The position numbers and the translations under genes are program-made. Below, one piece after another: positions 24,942-34,787 of a stretch of 64,000 nucleotides of DNA (its first letter is position 1; each line of letters begins with the position of its first letter). The notes beneath the pieces are model-generated. The model was not told the origin of the DNA and ran no database searches. It worked only from the letters and a program-made list of their open reading frames with translations. This DNA is from H2-BAC3 sp045863035 (GTDB taxonomy: Bacteria; Bacteroidota; Ignavibacteria; Ignavibacteriales; Ignavibacteriaceae). The stretch covers positions 1 through 64,000 of the forward strand of contig BTUV01000012.1 of NCBI GenBank assembly GCA_045863035.1, read 5' to 3'.

Positions 24942-25782
24942 ACTAAAATATCTATTACTGCTTTTACTCACTCCGTTTCTCATTATACCGGGTGAGCACG
25001 ATAAGCAGGATGTTGAAATTTGTAAATCAAAATTTACATTTGCGGTCAGTAAAAATCTTGCTGAACTTCCTATCTCTGATGTGATAACAGAGATCGGCAA
25101 GTCATTTCTTGGTGTGAACTACGAGGCATTTACCCTTGAAAAACCGGGGGATGAATCACTGGTGGTAAATCTCCGCGGACTTGATTGCACTACCTTCCTT
25201 GAAAACAGCTTTGTTTTTGCCCGGCTGATAAAGCAGGGGAAAACAGAGTTTAATGATTATCTGGCGGAGCTTCAGTATATACGTTACCGCGAAGGAAAAA
25301 TTAACGGATACCCCTCACGGCTTCATTACTTTACCGACTGGATTTACGAGAACCAGAAAAAAGGAATCGTGAAGGATATTACGAAGGAAATCGGCGGAGT
25401 TGCCTATACCAAAAAGGTTTCTTTTATGACAGAAAACAAGAACCTTTACAAGCAGATAAATGGAAATGCTGAATATCTGAAAGCTATTGAGAATACAGAG
25501 AGGGAAATCAACAGCAGAAAATATTTCTACATCCCTAAAAAGGATGTCGCTGCCGCAGAAGCAAAAATAAAAAATGGCGACCTTATTGCCATCACCTCAA
25601 GCGTCAACGGACTGGATATCAATCATGTTGGAATTGCGGTGGAAGTTGGGGGGAGAATTCACTTTATGCACGCGCCTCTGGTTGGTTCAAAAGTTCAGAT
25701 TACTGAGGTTCCGCTGGATAAATACCTGGCTGGAATTAAAAAGCATACCGGGGTTATGGTCCTGCGTCCGACAGAAATTTAA
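24928..25782 (+). CDS. DUF1460-family NlpC/P60-like cell-wall hydrolase
   Basis: An exported protein of the DUF1460 family, structurally related to NlpC/P60 peptidases and amidases acting on muropeptides. It has a hydrophobic signal segment (KYLLLLLLTPFLII), the nucleophile motif RGLDCTTFLENS and the histidine motif INHVGIAVEV, giving a plausible Cys-His catalytic pair. Three in-frame ATGs exist at 24916, 24922 and 24928. The last is preferred because GAGG lies 6 nt upstream. It overlaps dnaB and closes the operon before a strong hairpin. Confidence 0.85.
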   Translation: MVHSKLKYLLLLLLTPFLIIPGEHDKQDVEICKSKFTFAVSKNLAELPISDVITEIGKSFLGVNYEAFTLEKPGDESLVVNLRGLDCTTFLENSFVFARLIKQGKTEFNDYLAELQYIRYREGKINGYPSRLHYFTDWIYENQKKGIVKDITKEIGGVAYTKKVSFMTENKNLYKQINGNAEYLKAIENTEREINSRKYFYIPKKDVAAAEAKIKNGDLIAITSSVNGLDINHVGIAVEVGGRIHFMHAPLVGSKVQITEVPLDKYLAGIKKHTGVMVLRPTEI

Positions 25783-25805
25783 GTTGCCCTGACAGGGTTA
25801 AAAAG

Positions 25806-25845
25806 TATGCAAATTTGCAGTCTGATTGCAAATTTGCATAGTTTT
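25806..25845 (+). terminator. Perfect 14-bp hairpin after the yicC-DUF1460 operon
   Basis: TATGCAAATTTGCA (25806-25819) and its exact inverse (25827-25840) flank a 7-nt loop and are followed by GTTTTT. Each arm also contains the self-complementary dodecamer TGCAAATTTGCA. It fits an intrinsic terminator, and because it overlaps the 5' end of the ATPase frame it could also be an operator for that gene. Confidence 0.65.
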
Positions 25846-27044
25846 TATGTTGAAAGAACCCTGACCTCCTATCTCAAACGAATGGTCAAAAAATTTCCCA
25901 TACTATCAGTCACCGGACCAAGGCAGTCGGGAAAAACAACCTTATTGAAGAAAAGTTTTCCTGACTTTAAGTACTTTAATGTTGAGCGACCAGATATCAG
26001 GCAGCTAATAAATTCTGATCCTCTGGGGTTTCTTAAAGAGCAGGGTGCAGGTCTGATACTGGATGAAATTCAGAACCTTCCGGAACTCTTCAGCTATATT
26101 CAGGCCGTTTCCGATGACCGCGGAACCGCCGGGCAGTATATTTTGTCCGGTTCGCAGAGTTTTTTGCTCTATGAAAGGATTTCACAATCGCTTGCAGGCA
26201 GGGTTAATGTTAATTTACTCCTGCCGTTTGATTTACAAGAGATATCAGGAATGACCACTTCAAAATACTCCACTCTGATGCATTCAGGGTTTTACCCCGG
26301 GATGTGGCAGGGTAACATATTAGCAGGAGATTTTTTCCCCTCTTATATACAAACGTATGTTGATCGTGATTTACGGACGCTTAGAGCTGTGAGCGATCTG
26401 GAGTCATTTACGCGATTTATAGGGCTCTGTGCCGGAAGAACGGGGCAAGTTCTTAATATTAGTTCTCTGGCCAATGACGCCGGAGTAAGCGTTAATACGG
26501 CTAAATCCTGGATATCTGTTCTTGAGAGCAGTTATATTTTGTTTCTTCTCAGACCATATTTTAATAATTTCAACAAACGACTCATAAAATCGCCAAAACT
26601 GTATTTTTGGGATACAGGATTGCTTTGCCAGTTACTTCGAATAAACAATCCTCTTTGTCTGAAATCACACTACCTGTATGGTTCAATTTTTGAAAATATG
26701 ATCATTGCTGATCTGATAAAACAGTTCTGCCATTCAGGTAAACCGCCGGCGGTGTACTACTGGAGAGAGAGCAATGGAAATGAGATTGACTGTCTGATCG
26801 AACTCAGTAGTCAGAATCTGCTGGCAATTGAAATAAAAGGAGGGGGACCTTCACTAAAGATTATCTGAAAGGGTTCAGGCGGTTTAAAATCGCTGACGAA
26901 AAAATTCTCCTGAGAAAACTACTGGTTCACCCCGGGGCATTGGATACCGTTATTGACGATATACAGGTTGCTGACTGGAATGAAATATCGGGTATTGTAA
27001 AAGGATGTATTGATTCAGAGTATGGGATGGATAACAGTGTTTGA
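25834..27044 (+). pseudogene. DUF4143-family AAA ATPase, frameshifted
   Basis: The first reading frame encodes the AAA core: GPRQSGKTTL Walker A, GLILDEIQNLPEL Walker B, ILSGSQSF sensor and a DUF4143 C-terminal domain with YWRESNGNEIDCLIE. It stops at 26868 after AIEIKGGGPSLKII. From about 26847 another frame continues the same protein (FTKDYLKGFRRFKIADEKI...) to a stop at 27044. Adding one G to the G5 run at 26842-26846 would restore IKGGGTFTKDYLKG, the expected family ending. The longest frame begins at ATG 25807 inside a hairpin; a TTG at 25834 fits the family better. It may be a genuine decayed gene or an assembly indel. Confidence 0.8.
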
Positions 27045-27067
27045 GTAACTCCCGGGGTCTTCTCAAT

Positions 27068-27079
27068 GGGTCCGGACCC
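27068..27079. promoter_or_regulatory. 12-bp palindrome GGGTCCGGACCC in the receptor leader region
   Basis: A perfect GC-rich palindrome stands in an otherwise AT-rich 237-nt gap between the broken ATPase and the TonB-dependent receptor. No T tract follows directly. It could be a regulator site or a small hairpin; nothing else in the gap suggests a gene. Confidence 0.25.
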
Positions 27080-27281
27080 TGGAAATATTTTTATGATATA
27101 CTTACCGGAACACTATTATATGAATCTCTGCACCCGCAAATAAAATTCTCCCTCAAAATATCAGAACAGTATTTGGTCAGAATCCGGAGCTTACTTATTT
27201 TTAGGTTTTGCATCTCAGGGCATTTTTTTATGACCTGCATTATCTCTGATGCGTCCTTCTTCAACAACAGGAGTCGAAATA

Positions 27282-30038
27282 ATGAAAAAAGTACTCATGC
27301 TGTGCTTACTTTCAGTTCAGCTTTTGCTTGCCGGTACCACAGGTAAACTTTCCGGTAAAGTTAAGGATGAAACAACAGGTGAGCCACTCTACGGAGTGAA
27401 TATCATCCTTGAAAGTAGCGGCTATGGCGCAGCGACTGATTTGAACGGTAATTATACCATTAATAATATCCCGCCCGGGGAGTACACGGTTATCTTCTCG
27501 GCGGTTGGTTACCAGTCAAAAAAATTCCTTACTGTAAAGATAAATGTTGACTTTACAACCCGCCTTGATGTTACACTTGGCGCAGAGGATGTTCTGCTTG
27601 ATGCCGTAGTTGTTGAAGCAAAAGCACCGCTTGTCCGCAAAGACCTTACCTCCTCCCAGTCCACAATAGATGCCGCTCAGATTAAAACTCTTCCGGTCGA
27701 AAGTATTACCCAGCTCCTCACTCTTCAGGCGGGTGTTACTCAGGGTGTTGACGGGAGTATTCACATCCGGGGCGGTCGTTCAAGTGAAATTCAATATACA
27801 ATTAATGGAATACCGGTATCAAATCCTTTTGATAACAGCGCCACCGTACAGCTTGCGACCAATGCTATTCAGGAACTTTCTGTAATCAGTGGTACGTTTA
27901 ATGCTGAATACGGTAATGCTATGAGCGGTATTGTAAACAGTATTACCAAAGAGGGGGGTGAAAAATATACCGGTCAATTTTCTTTTTATACCGGAGATCA
28001 TGTCAGCAATGAAACTTCACGTTTTCCTAATATTGATGACCTCGACGTCCTGAGTAACTATGTCTCAGAATTCACACTGGGTGGACCTGTTCCGGGTCTT
28101 GAAAAAATGCTGGGCTTCTTCTTTTCCGGACGTTACGATAATGATGATGGATGGCTTTATGGAATACGCGAACATCAAACTTCTGACTCAGCGTATGTAA
28201 ATCCGATGAATCCCAATGACATCCGTATTGCACTGACCGGCGACAATGCAATTGTACCGATGAGCTGGGACGAATCTTATTCTGCAACCTTTAAGCTCAC
28301 TCTTAAACCCTGGACTGCAGTTAAAATTAACTATGATCTGATTCTCTCCGGTTCAACCGGTAAAGTTTATGATCATAACTTTAAATATAATCCTGACGGC
28401 ACGCGGACGTATTATGATAATGGTATGTTAAACTCCATTGAAGTTCGTCAGGCGTTAAGCGACAAAACTTTTTACACACTTCGCGGTTCTCATAACTATA
28501 ATAAAACCTCTGCGTATCTTTACCCTCTGCTTGATGCTTCAGGTAATGAAGTTAATTTCGAGCCCGGAATGTCCTTAACAAACCTTCGCCCTGATCCTCG
28601 TCATCAGCCGGAAGAGAAGCTTACTACCCCTGCTCCGTATATGTTTTATTTTGGCGGGACACAGAATAATCACAACTACGAGAAATCGCAGACATTGCTC
28701 GCCAAGTTTGATATAGTTTCTCAGATTGATGTAAATCATGAGATTAAAACCGGGTTTGAGGTGAAGTCTCACCAGATGGATTTCCAGAATTTTACTGTCC
28801 GCAGAGATACTTCACTGTTCCGCGAACCGACTATTCTGCCGGTAACAACCGCATTCCATGATTACTATGTTAAAAAACCCTTTGAGTTTTCAGCATATAT
28901 ACAGGATAAAATGGAATATGACAATATCATCGTGAATCTTGGTATCCGTTATGATATGTTTAACCCTAACTCACAGGCATCGGTTAATATATTTTACCCG
29001 ACTCCTAATGATCCTGAAATACCGCCATATATAAACAAGGATGAACTTCTTAAAGATGCAGATATTAAGCATCAGATTTCACCCCGTTTAGGTATTTCAT
29101 TCCCGATCACTGACAGAGGCATAATCCATTTTTCTTATGGACATTTCTTCCAGATACCCCCGTTTCAATATCTCTATTCAAATTCTGACTTTAAGTTCAG
29201 TTATTCTGTCGGGCAACCGCTTTACGGCAATGCCAATCTGAATCCTGAAAAAACAGTTACTTACGAACTCGGACTTCAGCAACAGTTAACTGAAGACATA
29301 GCATTTAATGTTACTGGATTCTTTAAGGATGTACGCGACCTCCTGGCCACTCAGGTTGTTCGTGTTGCAGGTGATAAAACATACCTGAAATATGTCAACA
29401 AAGATTACGGAGGTATTAAAGGATTTACCTTCTCCCTTACAAAACGGAGAACTAAGAGTGACTGGCTCGGTGTTACGCTCGACTATACGCTTCAGATAGC
29501 TGAAGGTAATGATACTGATGCAGATGCATTCTTCTTAGACCTTTCATCGGGCAGACAAAGCGAAAAAGTTGTGGTATATCTCCCCTGGGATCAGACCCAC
29601 ACACTCAATACAACAGTAAGTGTTGGCGAGGCCGGTAACTGGAATGTAAGTGTAATCGGACGGCTTGGAACCGGACTGCCATACACTCCGCAGATTACCC
29701 AGACGCAGCTTTACGCCAAATCAAACAGCGGCCGCAGACCATCAAACGCAAGAGTTGACCTGCTGGCGGAGAAGACGATTTCCCTTTTTGATGTTCGTCT
29801 CAATCTGTTCCTTAAAGTGTTCAACCTGTTCGATACTCTGAATGAAAGAGTTGTTTACTTTGATACAGGACGCGCTACGTATTCACTCTTCCAGAATTCC
29901 GGCGGAACCAAGACTACGCAAGACCTTTCTGAAAAAGTGCCTGGTATTCACTCTCCTCAGGAGTATTTCCAGAGACCAAATTATTTCTTCCCGCCCAGGG
30001 AGGTACGAGTCGGAGTTTCCTTTGAGTTTAATTTATGA
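27282..30038 (+). CDS. TonB-dependent outer-membrane receptor with carboxypeptidase-like N-domain
   Basis: A 918-aa outer-membrane protein. After a signal peptide (MKKVLMLCLLSVQLLLAG) comes a carboxypeptidase-regulatory-like beta domain (about 20-105; GKVKDETTGEPLYGVNI, NNIPPGEYTVIFSAVGYQSK). Next are a plug domain (about 115-220; VDGSIHIRGGRSSEIQYTINGIPV) and a 22-strand-type barrel ending in aromatic-rich strands. Such receptors import large substrates or act in SusC-like complexes; no SusD partner is adjacent. The ATG at 27282 is chosen for its AACAGGAG ribosome site and signal peptide. It overlaps the next gene by 4 nt. Confidence 0.92.
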   Translation: MKKVLMLCLLSVQLLLAGTTGKLSGKVKDETTGEPLYGVNIILESSGYGAATDLNGNYTINNIPPGEYTVIFSAVGYQSKKFLTVKINVDFTTRLDVTLGAEDVLLDAVVVEAKAPLVRKDLTSSQSTIDAAQIKTLPVESITQLLTLQAGVTQGVDGSIHIRGGRSSEIQYTINGIPVSNPFDNSATVQLATNAIQELSVISGTFNAEYGNAMSGIVNSITKEGGEKYTGQFSFYTGDHVSNETSRFPNIDDLDVLSNYVSEFTLGGPVPGLEKMLGFFFSGRYDNDDGWLYGIREHQTSDSAYVNPMNPNDIRIALTGDNAIVPMSWDESYSATFKLTLKPWTAVKINYDLILSGSTGKVYDHNFKYNPDGTRTYYDNGMLNSIEVRQALSDKTFYTLRGSHNYNKTSAYLYPLLDASGNEVNFEPGMSLTNLRPDPRHQPEEKLTTPAPYMFYFGGTQNNHNYEKSQTLLAKFDIVSQIDVNHEIKTGFEVKSHQMDFQNFTVRRDTSLFREPTILPVTTAFHDYYVKKPFEFSAYIQDKMEYDNIIVNLGIRYDMFNPNSQASVNIFYPTPNDPEIPPYINKDELLKDADIKHQISPRLGISFPITDRGIIHFSYGHFFQIPPFQYLYSNSDFKFSYSVGQPLYGNANLNPEKTVTYELGLQQQLTEDIAFNVTGFFKDVRDLLATQVVRVAGDKTYLKYVNKDYGGIKGFTFSLTKRRTKSDWLGVTLDYTLQIAEGNDTDADAFFLDLSSGRQSEKVVVYLPWDQTHTLNTTVSVGEAGNWNVSVIGRLGTGLPYTPQITQTQLYAKSNSGRRPSNARVDLLAEKTISLFDVRLNLFLKVFNLFDTLNERVVYFDTGRATYSLFQNSGGTKTTQDLSEKVPGIHSPQEYFQRPNYFFPPREVRVGVSFEFNL

Positions 30039-33000
30039 CAACTAATTTAGCTTCCAGATTTATGATGAACCGTTCTTTATTTTTAACCGTTTTTACGGTA
30101 TATATTCTGGTATCGTTTCTGCTGTCTCCGCTTCAGGCGCAGCAGTCCGGTGATGAGAAAAGAAATGCAGAACATAATGCAGTAAAATCATTCATTGACA
30201 GAACCTTCTCTCAGCAGCCGGTTAGTTCAACCCCGCAGCAGGGGAAGAGTTACAAAGGCAATGAGCTATACAAAGAGGGAAGCAGCCAGTCGCATGAAAG
30301 AAGAAAAAGCTATTTCATGAATGGCAACAAAGTACAGACTGACGTATATAATTACGGCGCAATTGCACCCGGCTATGACCTTCTCAGAGGCATCAATAAC
30401 GGAGTATGGCGCGGGTCCTCATATATATTCCAGTTCTGTCCGCTGTTTGCTGCATCGGTACCCAATCATAATAACCCTTTAGATTATTTACATGTTGTAT
30501 CTGATGGTTTGTGGGATTATCCGAACCTGCGCGAAGTTTCACCAACCGGAGAGCGGTGGATGTTTGAACCGATTCCGGGTTACAGTGACCCGAATTCAAA
30601 CTTCATGGCTTCCAATCCTGCGGTTGACAATGATAATGATGGAAAACCTGATTCATGGCCGCGGGAATGGTACAATCCAATTCTCGGCAAATATGTCTGG
30701 CCGGGTTATCTTGAGTTAGATGCAACTAACGCTGACCTGGAAGTATTCTGGGCAATGGATGACCGTCACAATGCTGAGTTCCCTTACTTTCCTTATCCTT
30801 CTGATACTCTGTTACGCGGACTTGGTATTCAGGTTGATGGCAGGGCGCTGCAGTGGAGCAATACACTTGCCGAAAACAGTATCTTTTTTGTATATACGGT
30901 AACTAACGTCAGTGAAAAAGATCTGGATTCGGTTTACTTTGGTATATACGGAGACTGCGATGTCGGCGGCGGATCTCCTGAGAACACTGATGACAACGGT
31001 CTCTTTGTGCCGCCATACGATTACGATGGCAATCACAGCGTTGATGATATACCTGTTTACTCAAGAAGCATGGTTTACTTTTTTGACCCTGATGGAACAG
31101 GCGACAGAGGAGTAAAAGTTGGCTATGTTGCCTCAAAGTTCCTTGAGAGCCCTGGTAATCCGATTGACGGTCTTGATAACGATGGTGACGGCATGATTGA
31201 TGAGTCACAGTCTGATGGTATCGACAATGATGGCGACTGGAATCCCGTAACGGATGACGTTGGAATTGACGGTATCATGAATACCGGTGACTTTGGTGAA
31301 GGTGACGGACTTGCAACCCCGGGCGCGATTCTTGCTAACGGAACGCTTGATCCTCTCAAACCGGGCGAGCCGAATTTTGAATATACCGACCTTGATGAAG
31401 CTGACCAGATTGGTCTTACCAGCTTTAACAGTTGGAGCTGGAATCAGGATAAAGTTTCAAATGATGAGTCCATGTGGAACAGAATCCGCGCGGGTAACTT
31501 TAGTGATATTATTCAGAATACAGATATCGTATTTATTTTTGGCTCTGGTATCATAAAACTCAAAAAACAGGAAATCAGACGTATTTCCATGTCGCTCCTG
31601 TTTGGTGAAACGCTTGATGATCTGCTGATTTCAGCGGAGACGGTTCAGCGTATATATAACGCGAATTACCGTTTTTTCAAACCGCCGAAAACACCTAAAC
31701 TTACCGCTATTGCAGATGATAAGAAGGTTACCCTTTATTGGGATGCAGAGTCTGAATTAAGCCGTGACCCTCTCACCGGAAGTGATTTTGAAGGCTACGT
31801 ACTTTACAGAAGCACTGATTATGCTTTCAGTGATATACAAACCGTAACCGACGGAAAGGGAAATGCATTCTTTTCCACTCCGCTTAAAAATATAGCCGGT
31901 GATGAAGCTAAATGGGATGTTAACAGAAGAGATGAACCCTACACTGACCTGAACGGAAATAAAAAGTATGATGCCGGTGAGCCATTCACTGATATCAATA
32001 CTAACGGAAGCTGGTCAGCTAATATCACTGACTGGTGGAAAGGGTATCATCCTGTCAGCTTTCTCGGAAGAGGCATTCAGTATTTCATCGGAAATAATTC
32101 CGGACTGCAACACAGTTTTGTTGACTCGAACAATGTAATAAACGGACAAACCTATTTTTATGCACTTGTTGCATACGATCATGGTGACTCAGTCGGTATT
32201 CCTCCTACAGAGACAACAAAAAAGATTACGCTGAATCCGATAACCGGGCAGTATGAGTTTGATGACAATACACTGATGATCATACCAGGTCCCCGGACGC
32301 TCGGATATACCCCCCCTGTGGTTTCGGATGTTCCGATGAACCATGTGACCGGCATTGGTAACGGACCTATTAAGCTCTCACTGATTGATGATTTACAGGT
32401 TCCTGAAAATGGAAATTACCGTATCACATTCTCTGATATGCTTTATTCACCGTTCGATACCCTGCCCTTTAAGAACTATTCTGTTCTTGATAATTCAAAT
32501 CATACTGATAATGTGGTTTTCTTTGATACCAACTTCACTAAATTGTCTAAACTTGCCATCGATAAAGCTTCGGGCTTTGAGGTTAAAGGACCGGACGGTA
32601 CTATATATACCGAAGGCAGTGACTATGAAGTTGACTATCTGAGGGGTATTGTAAGAAGAACAGGCGCTTCAGCGATGCCGCTGAGCAGTACCTATAGTGT
32701 TACATACAAACATTATGCTGTTTTCCAAAGTACTCTGCTTAAATCAGAAGATGGTAATCCTGTCTTCAGCGGGATGAATATCAGGATTAATGACTATCCG
32801 TCTATTGATTTTGATTCAATTTCTTCCGGATGGGTTGCAGGGAACACGAATTTCCGGTATCTCGTTCGTCTTTCAAATCTACCGCTGCGTAAGGATAAAT
32901 TTCCGGCTGATTATGAGATTACCTTCTCATCAGTCCCGATTGATTCAGCAAAATTCCTTGGTACGAATAACCGGCTGATGGCGGCTCCTGTAAATTTCAC

Positions 33001-33631
33001 TGTAAATGATATCACCACTTCAGTGCCCCGCCGTGTCTGGGCTTATGTATATGAAGCAGTACCGCCGCGTAATCAGCGATGGGATCCGGGCGAGGAAATT
33101 GTGATCTTCAAGACCGGTGCTAACGGAACCGAGACTGATACAGTCGGTTGGGGTGTTGTACTTCAGCCGCCGGTTGATACAACCTCTGGTATTCGGGTTC
33201 CAACAGATGGAGATAAATTCTATCTGAGAACTTTCCGTCCGTATAAGAGTAATGATCAGCTTACGTTTACGGTTCAAGGAGGAACATATACACAGCCAAA
33301 TGCTCAGTCAGCGCTTGATAATATCTATGTAGTTCCGAATCCTTATGTTGGGTTCAATGAACTTGAGCCGACAAATGCACTGCCAGGTAAAACCAGAGGC
33401 GAGCGGAGGATATATTTTGAGAATCTGCCTTTGCGCTGTACTATAAGGATATATACACTTGCCGGTGAACTGGTAAAGAGGATAGATCATGATGGTACAA
33501 CTGAAAGGGCGCAGGAATTCTGGAATCTGCTGAATGAGGATGGTTTCAGTGTTTCTTACGGAGTATATTTTGCTCACATTGATGCCCCGGGCATAGGTGA
33601 GAAAATTGTAAAATTTGCACTTATCAAGTAG
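30035..33631 (+). CDS. Large secreted protein with C-terminal FlgD/T9SS-like domain
   Basis: A 1198-aa exported protein with a signal peptide ending near SPLQAQQ (an internal ATG at 30062 or 30065 may be the true start). It has acidic Asp/Asn-Gly loops resembling calcium-binding repeats (about 196-210 and 375-420), fibronectin-like segments (about 570-750), and a C-terminal beta domain of the FlgD-Ig/T9SS sorting type (IRIYTLAGELVKRID...YGVYFAHIDAPG). No enzymatic domain is recognised. Its place between a TonB-dependent receptor and a PorV-like protein suggests a surface-exposed cargo. Confidence 0.8.
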   Translation: MTTNLASRFMMNRSLFLTVFTVYILVSFLLSPLQAQQSGDEKRNAEHNAVKSFIDRTFSQQPVSSTPQQGKSYKGNELYKEGSSQSHERRKSYFMNGNKVQTDVYNYGAIAPGYDLLRGINNGVWRGSSYIFQFCPLFAASVPNHNNPLDYLHVVSDGLWDYPNLREVSPTGERWMFEPIPGYSDPNSNFMASNPAVDNDNDGKPDSWPREWYNPILGKYVWPGYLELDATNADLEVFWAMDDRHNAEFPYFPYPSDTLLRGLGIQVDGRALQWSNTLAENSIFFVYTVTNVSEKDLDSVYFGIYGDCDVGGGSPENTDDNGLFVPPYDYDGNHSVDDIPVYSRSMVYFFDPDGTGDRGVKVGYVASKFLESPGNPIDGLDNDGDGMIDESQSDGIDNDGDWNPVTDDVGIDGIMNTGDFGEGDGLATPGAILANGTLDPLKPGEPNFEYTDLDEADQIGLTSFNSWSWNQDKVSNDESMWNRIRAGNFSDIIQNTDIVFIFGSGIIKLKKQEIRRISMSLLFGETLDDLLISAETVQRIYNANYRFFKPPKTPKLTAIADDKKVTLYWDAESELSRDPLTGSDFEGYVLYRSTDYAFSDIQTVTDGKGNAFFSTPLKNIAGDEAKWDVNRRDEPYTDLNGNKKYDAGEPFTDINTNGSWSANITDWWKGYHPVSFLGRGIQYFIGNNSGLQHSFVDSNNVINGQTYFYALVAYDHGDSVGIPPTETTKKITLNPITGQYEFDDNTLMIIPGPRTLGYTPPVVSDVPMNHVTGIGNGPIKLSLIDDLQVPENGNYRITFSDMLYSPFDTLPFKNYSVLDNSNHTDNVVFFDTNFTKLSKLAIDKASGFEVKGPDGTIYTEGSDYEVDYLRGIVRRTGASAMPLSSTYSVTYKHYAVFQSTLLKSEDGNPVFSGMNIRINDYPSIDFDSISSGWVAGNTNFRYLVRLSNLPLRKDKFPADYEITFSSVPIDSAKFLGTNNRLMAAPVNFTVNDITTSVPRRVWAYVYEAVPPRNQRWDPGEEIVIFKTGANGTETDTVGWGVVLQPPVDTTSGIRVPTDGDKFYLRTFRPYKSNDQLTFTVQGGTYTQPNAQSALDNIYVVPNPYVGFNELEPTNALPGKTRGERRIYFENLPLRCTIRIYTLAGELVKRIDHDGTTERAQEFWNLLNEDGFSVSYGVYFAHIDAPGIGEKIVKFALIK

Positions 33632-33642
33632 GAGGAATGAAT

Positions 33643-34656
33643 ATGAAAACTATGACAAAATCAATCATTCTTCTGCTGATGACCGTATCAATTTGTTTTC
33701 CGCAGTCAGGTACCAATAAAACCGGCACGACAGCCGCACAGTTTCTTAAAATTGGCGTTGGTTCCCGTGCTCTTGGGCTTGGCGGAGCATTTACTACCTT
33801 TAAGGGTGATCTTAATTCCATGTACTGGAATCCGGCCGGCATTGCGCATATATATTCCCGCGAAGCAAATTTCAATCATATTGATTGGATTGCTGATGTG
33901 AACTATGATTATGCCTCATTTGCCAGTGGAATTCCTGAATTCGGAACGGTCGGCATTTTTGTTTCTGTCCTCTCAATGGGAGATATGAAAGTGCGCACTA
34001 TTGACCAGCCGGAGGGAACCGGTGAGTTTTTTAACTATGGCACTCTGATGGTTGGTTTAAGCTACGCCCGCAGTCTTACTGATAATTTTTCCATTGGCTT
34101 CAATGGTAAATATATACGTGAGAAACTCTATAACGAAACAGCTTCGGCTTTGGCTCTGGATATTGGTACCCTTTACACAATTCCTTTGTTTAATGAATTC
34201 CGGATTGGTGCATCCATCTCCAATTTTGGTCCCAAAATGAAAATGGAGGGGAGAGACCTTTACCGGATAGTTCATGTGGGCGGGGGAATTGGCAACCAGA
34301 TTAATACCTTGGTTGAGCTCGAAGAGTTTGAACTTCCTCTGACCTTCAGAGTAAGAATAGCAGCAGATTTTGTAAAAACGCAGGACCAAAGAGTGACTGC
34401 GGCAATTGATGCTGTTCATCCGAACGATAATACCGAAGTAGTTAACAGTGGCGTGGAATATGCCTGGAATGAAACTGTATTTTTCAGAGCCGGAATGAAA
34501 TCTATGTTTGAGGAGGGGGGAGAACAGGGTCTGACCTTCGGTTTTGGCTTTAATACGCGATTATTTAATGCAGCGGTTCTTTATCTTGATTATGCGTACC
34601 AGGATTTTGGTCGTCTGCAGAATGCCCAGCATATTTCCGTAAGTATCAAATTTTAA
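33643..34656 (+). CDS. PorV/PorQ-family outer-membrane protein
   Basis: A 337-aa outer-membrane beta-barrel. It has a signal peptide, then the family start AAQFLKIGVGSRALGLGGAFTTFKGDLNSMYWNPAGIA and repeated amphipathic strands to a C-terminal phenylalanine. PorV-type proteins carry T9SS cargo from the translocon to the sortase at the cell surface. Organisms often hold several paralogues, so it may serve its neighbour specifically. The ATG at 33643 is favoured because AGGAGG lies 7 nt upstream; the ATG at 33637 abuts that site. Confidence 0.88.
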   Translation: MKTMTKSIILLLMTVSICFPQSGTNKTGTTAAQFLKIGVGSRALGLGGAFTTFKGDLNSMYWNPAGIAHIYSREANFNHIDWIADVNYDYASFASGIPEFGTVGIFVSVLSMGDMKVRTIDQPEGTGEFFNYGTLMVGLSYARSLTDNFSIGFNGKYIREKLYNETASALALDIGTLYTIPLFNEFRIGASISNFGPKMKMEGRDLYRIVHVGGGIGNQINTLVELEEFELPLTFRVRIAADFVKTQDQRVTAAIDAVHPNDNTEVVNSGVEYAWNETVFFRAGMKSMFEEGGEQGLTFGFGFNTRLFNAAVLYLDYAYQDFGRLQNAQHISVSIKF

Positions 34657-34686
34657 CGATTTATTCAAAAAATCGCAATTTTTTGT
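34657..34686 (+). terminator. Terminator after the PorV-like gene
   Basis: CGATTT (34657-34662) pairs with AAATCG (34670-34675) immediately after the stop codon and is followed by CAATTTTTTG. The stem is short but well placed between the secretion module and the acc operon. Confidence 0.5.
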
Positions 34687-34749
34687 TACTTTTGTACCTG
34701 TTTTATTAAAAAAATGAGAAAAATGGCAAAATTGTGTATTTTGCCATTT
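34687..34749 (+). promoter_or_regulatory. Promoter element and 12-bp inverted repeat ahead of accB
   Basis: TACTTTTG at 34687-34694 matches the TAnnTTTG -10 pattern; the expected -35 position reads TTCAAA, one base from TTGAAA. Downstream, AAATGGCAAAAT (34721-34732) and ATTTTGCCATTT (34738-34749) form a perfect 12-bp repeat around 5 nt, 38 nt before the accB start. It could be an attenuator, or an operator for a fatty-acid regulator. Confidence 0.45.
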
Positions 34750-34787
34750 CTCTTGTTTCAAGTTTAAATTATTAGCAGGGCATCAAC

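Noticed and set aside
27041..27346. 101-codon plus-strand ORF before the TonB-dependent receptor
   Set aside because: It overlaps the receptor start in another frame, lacks a ribosome site and has no similarity I recognise.
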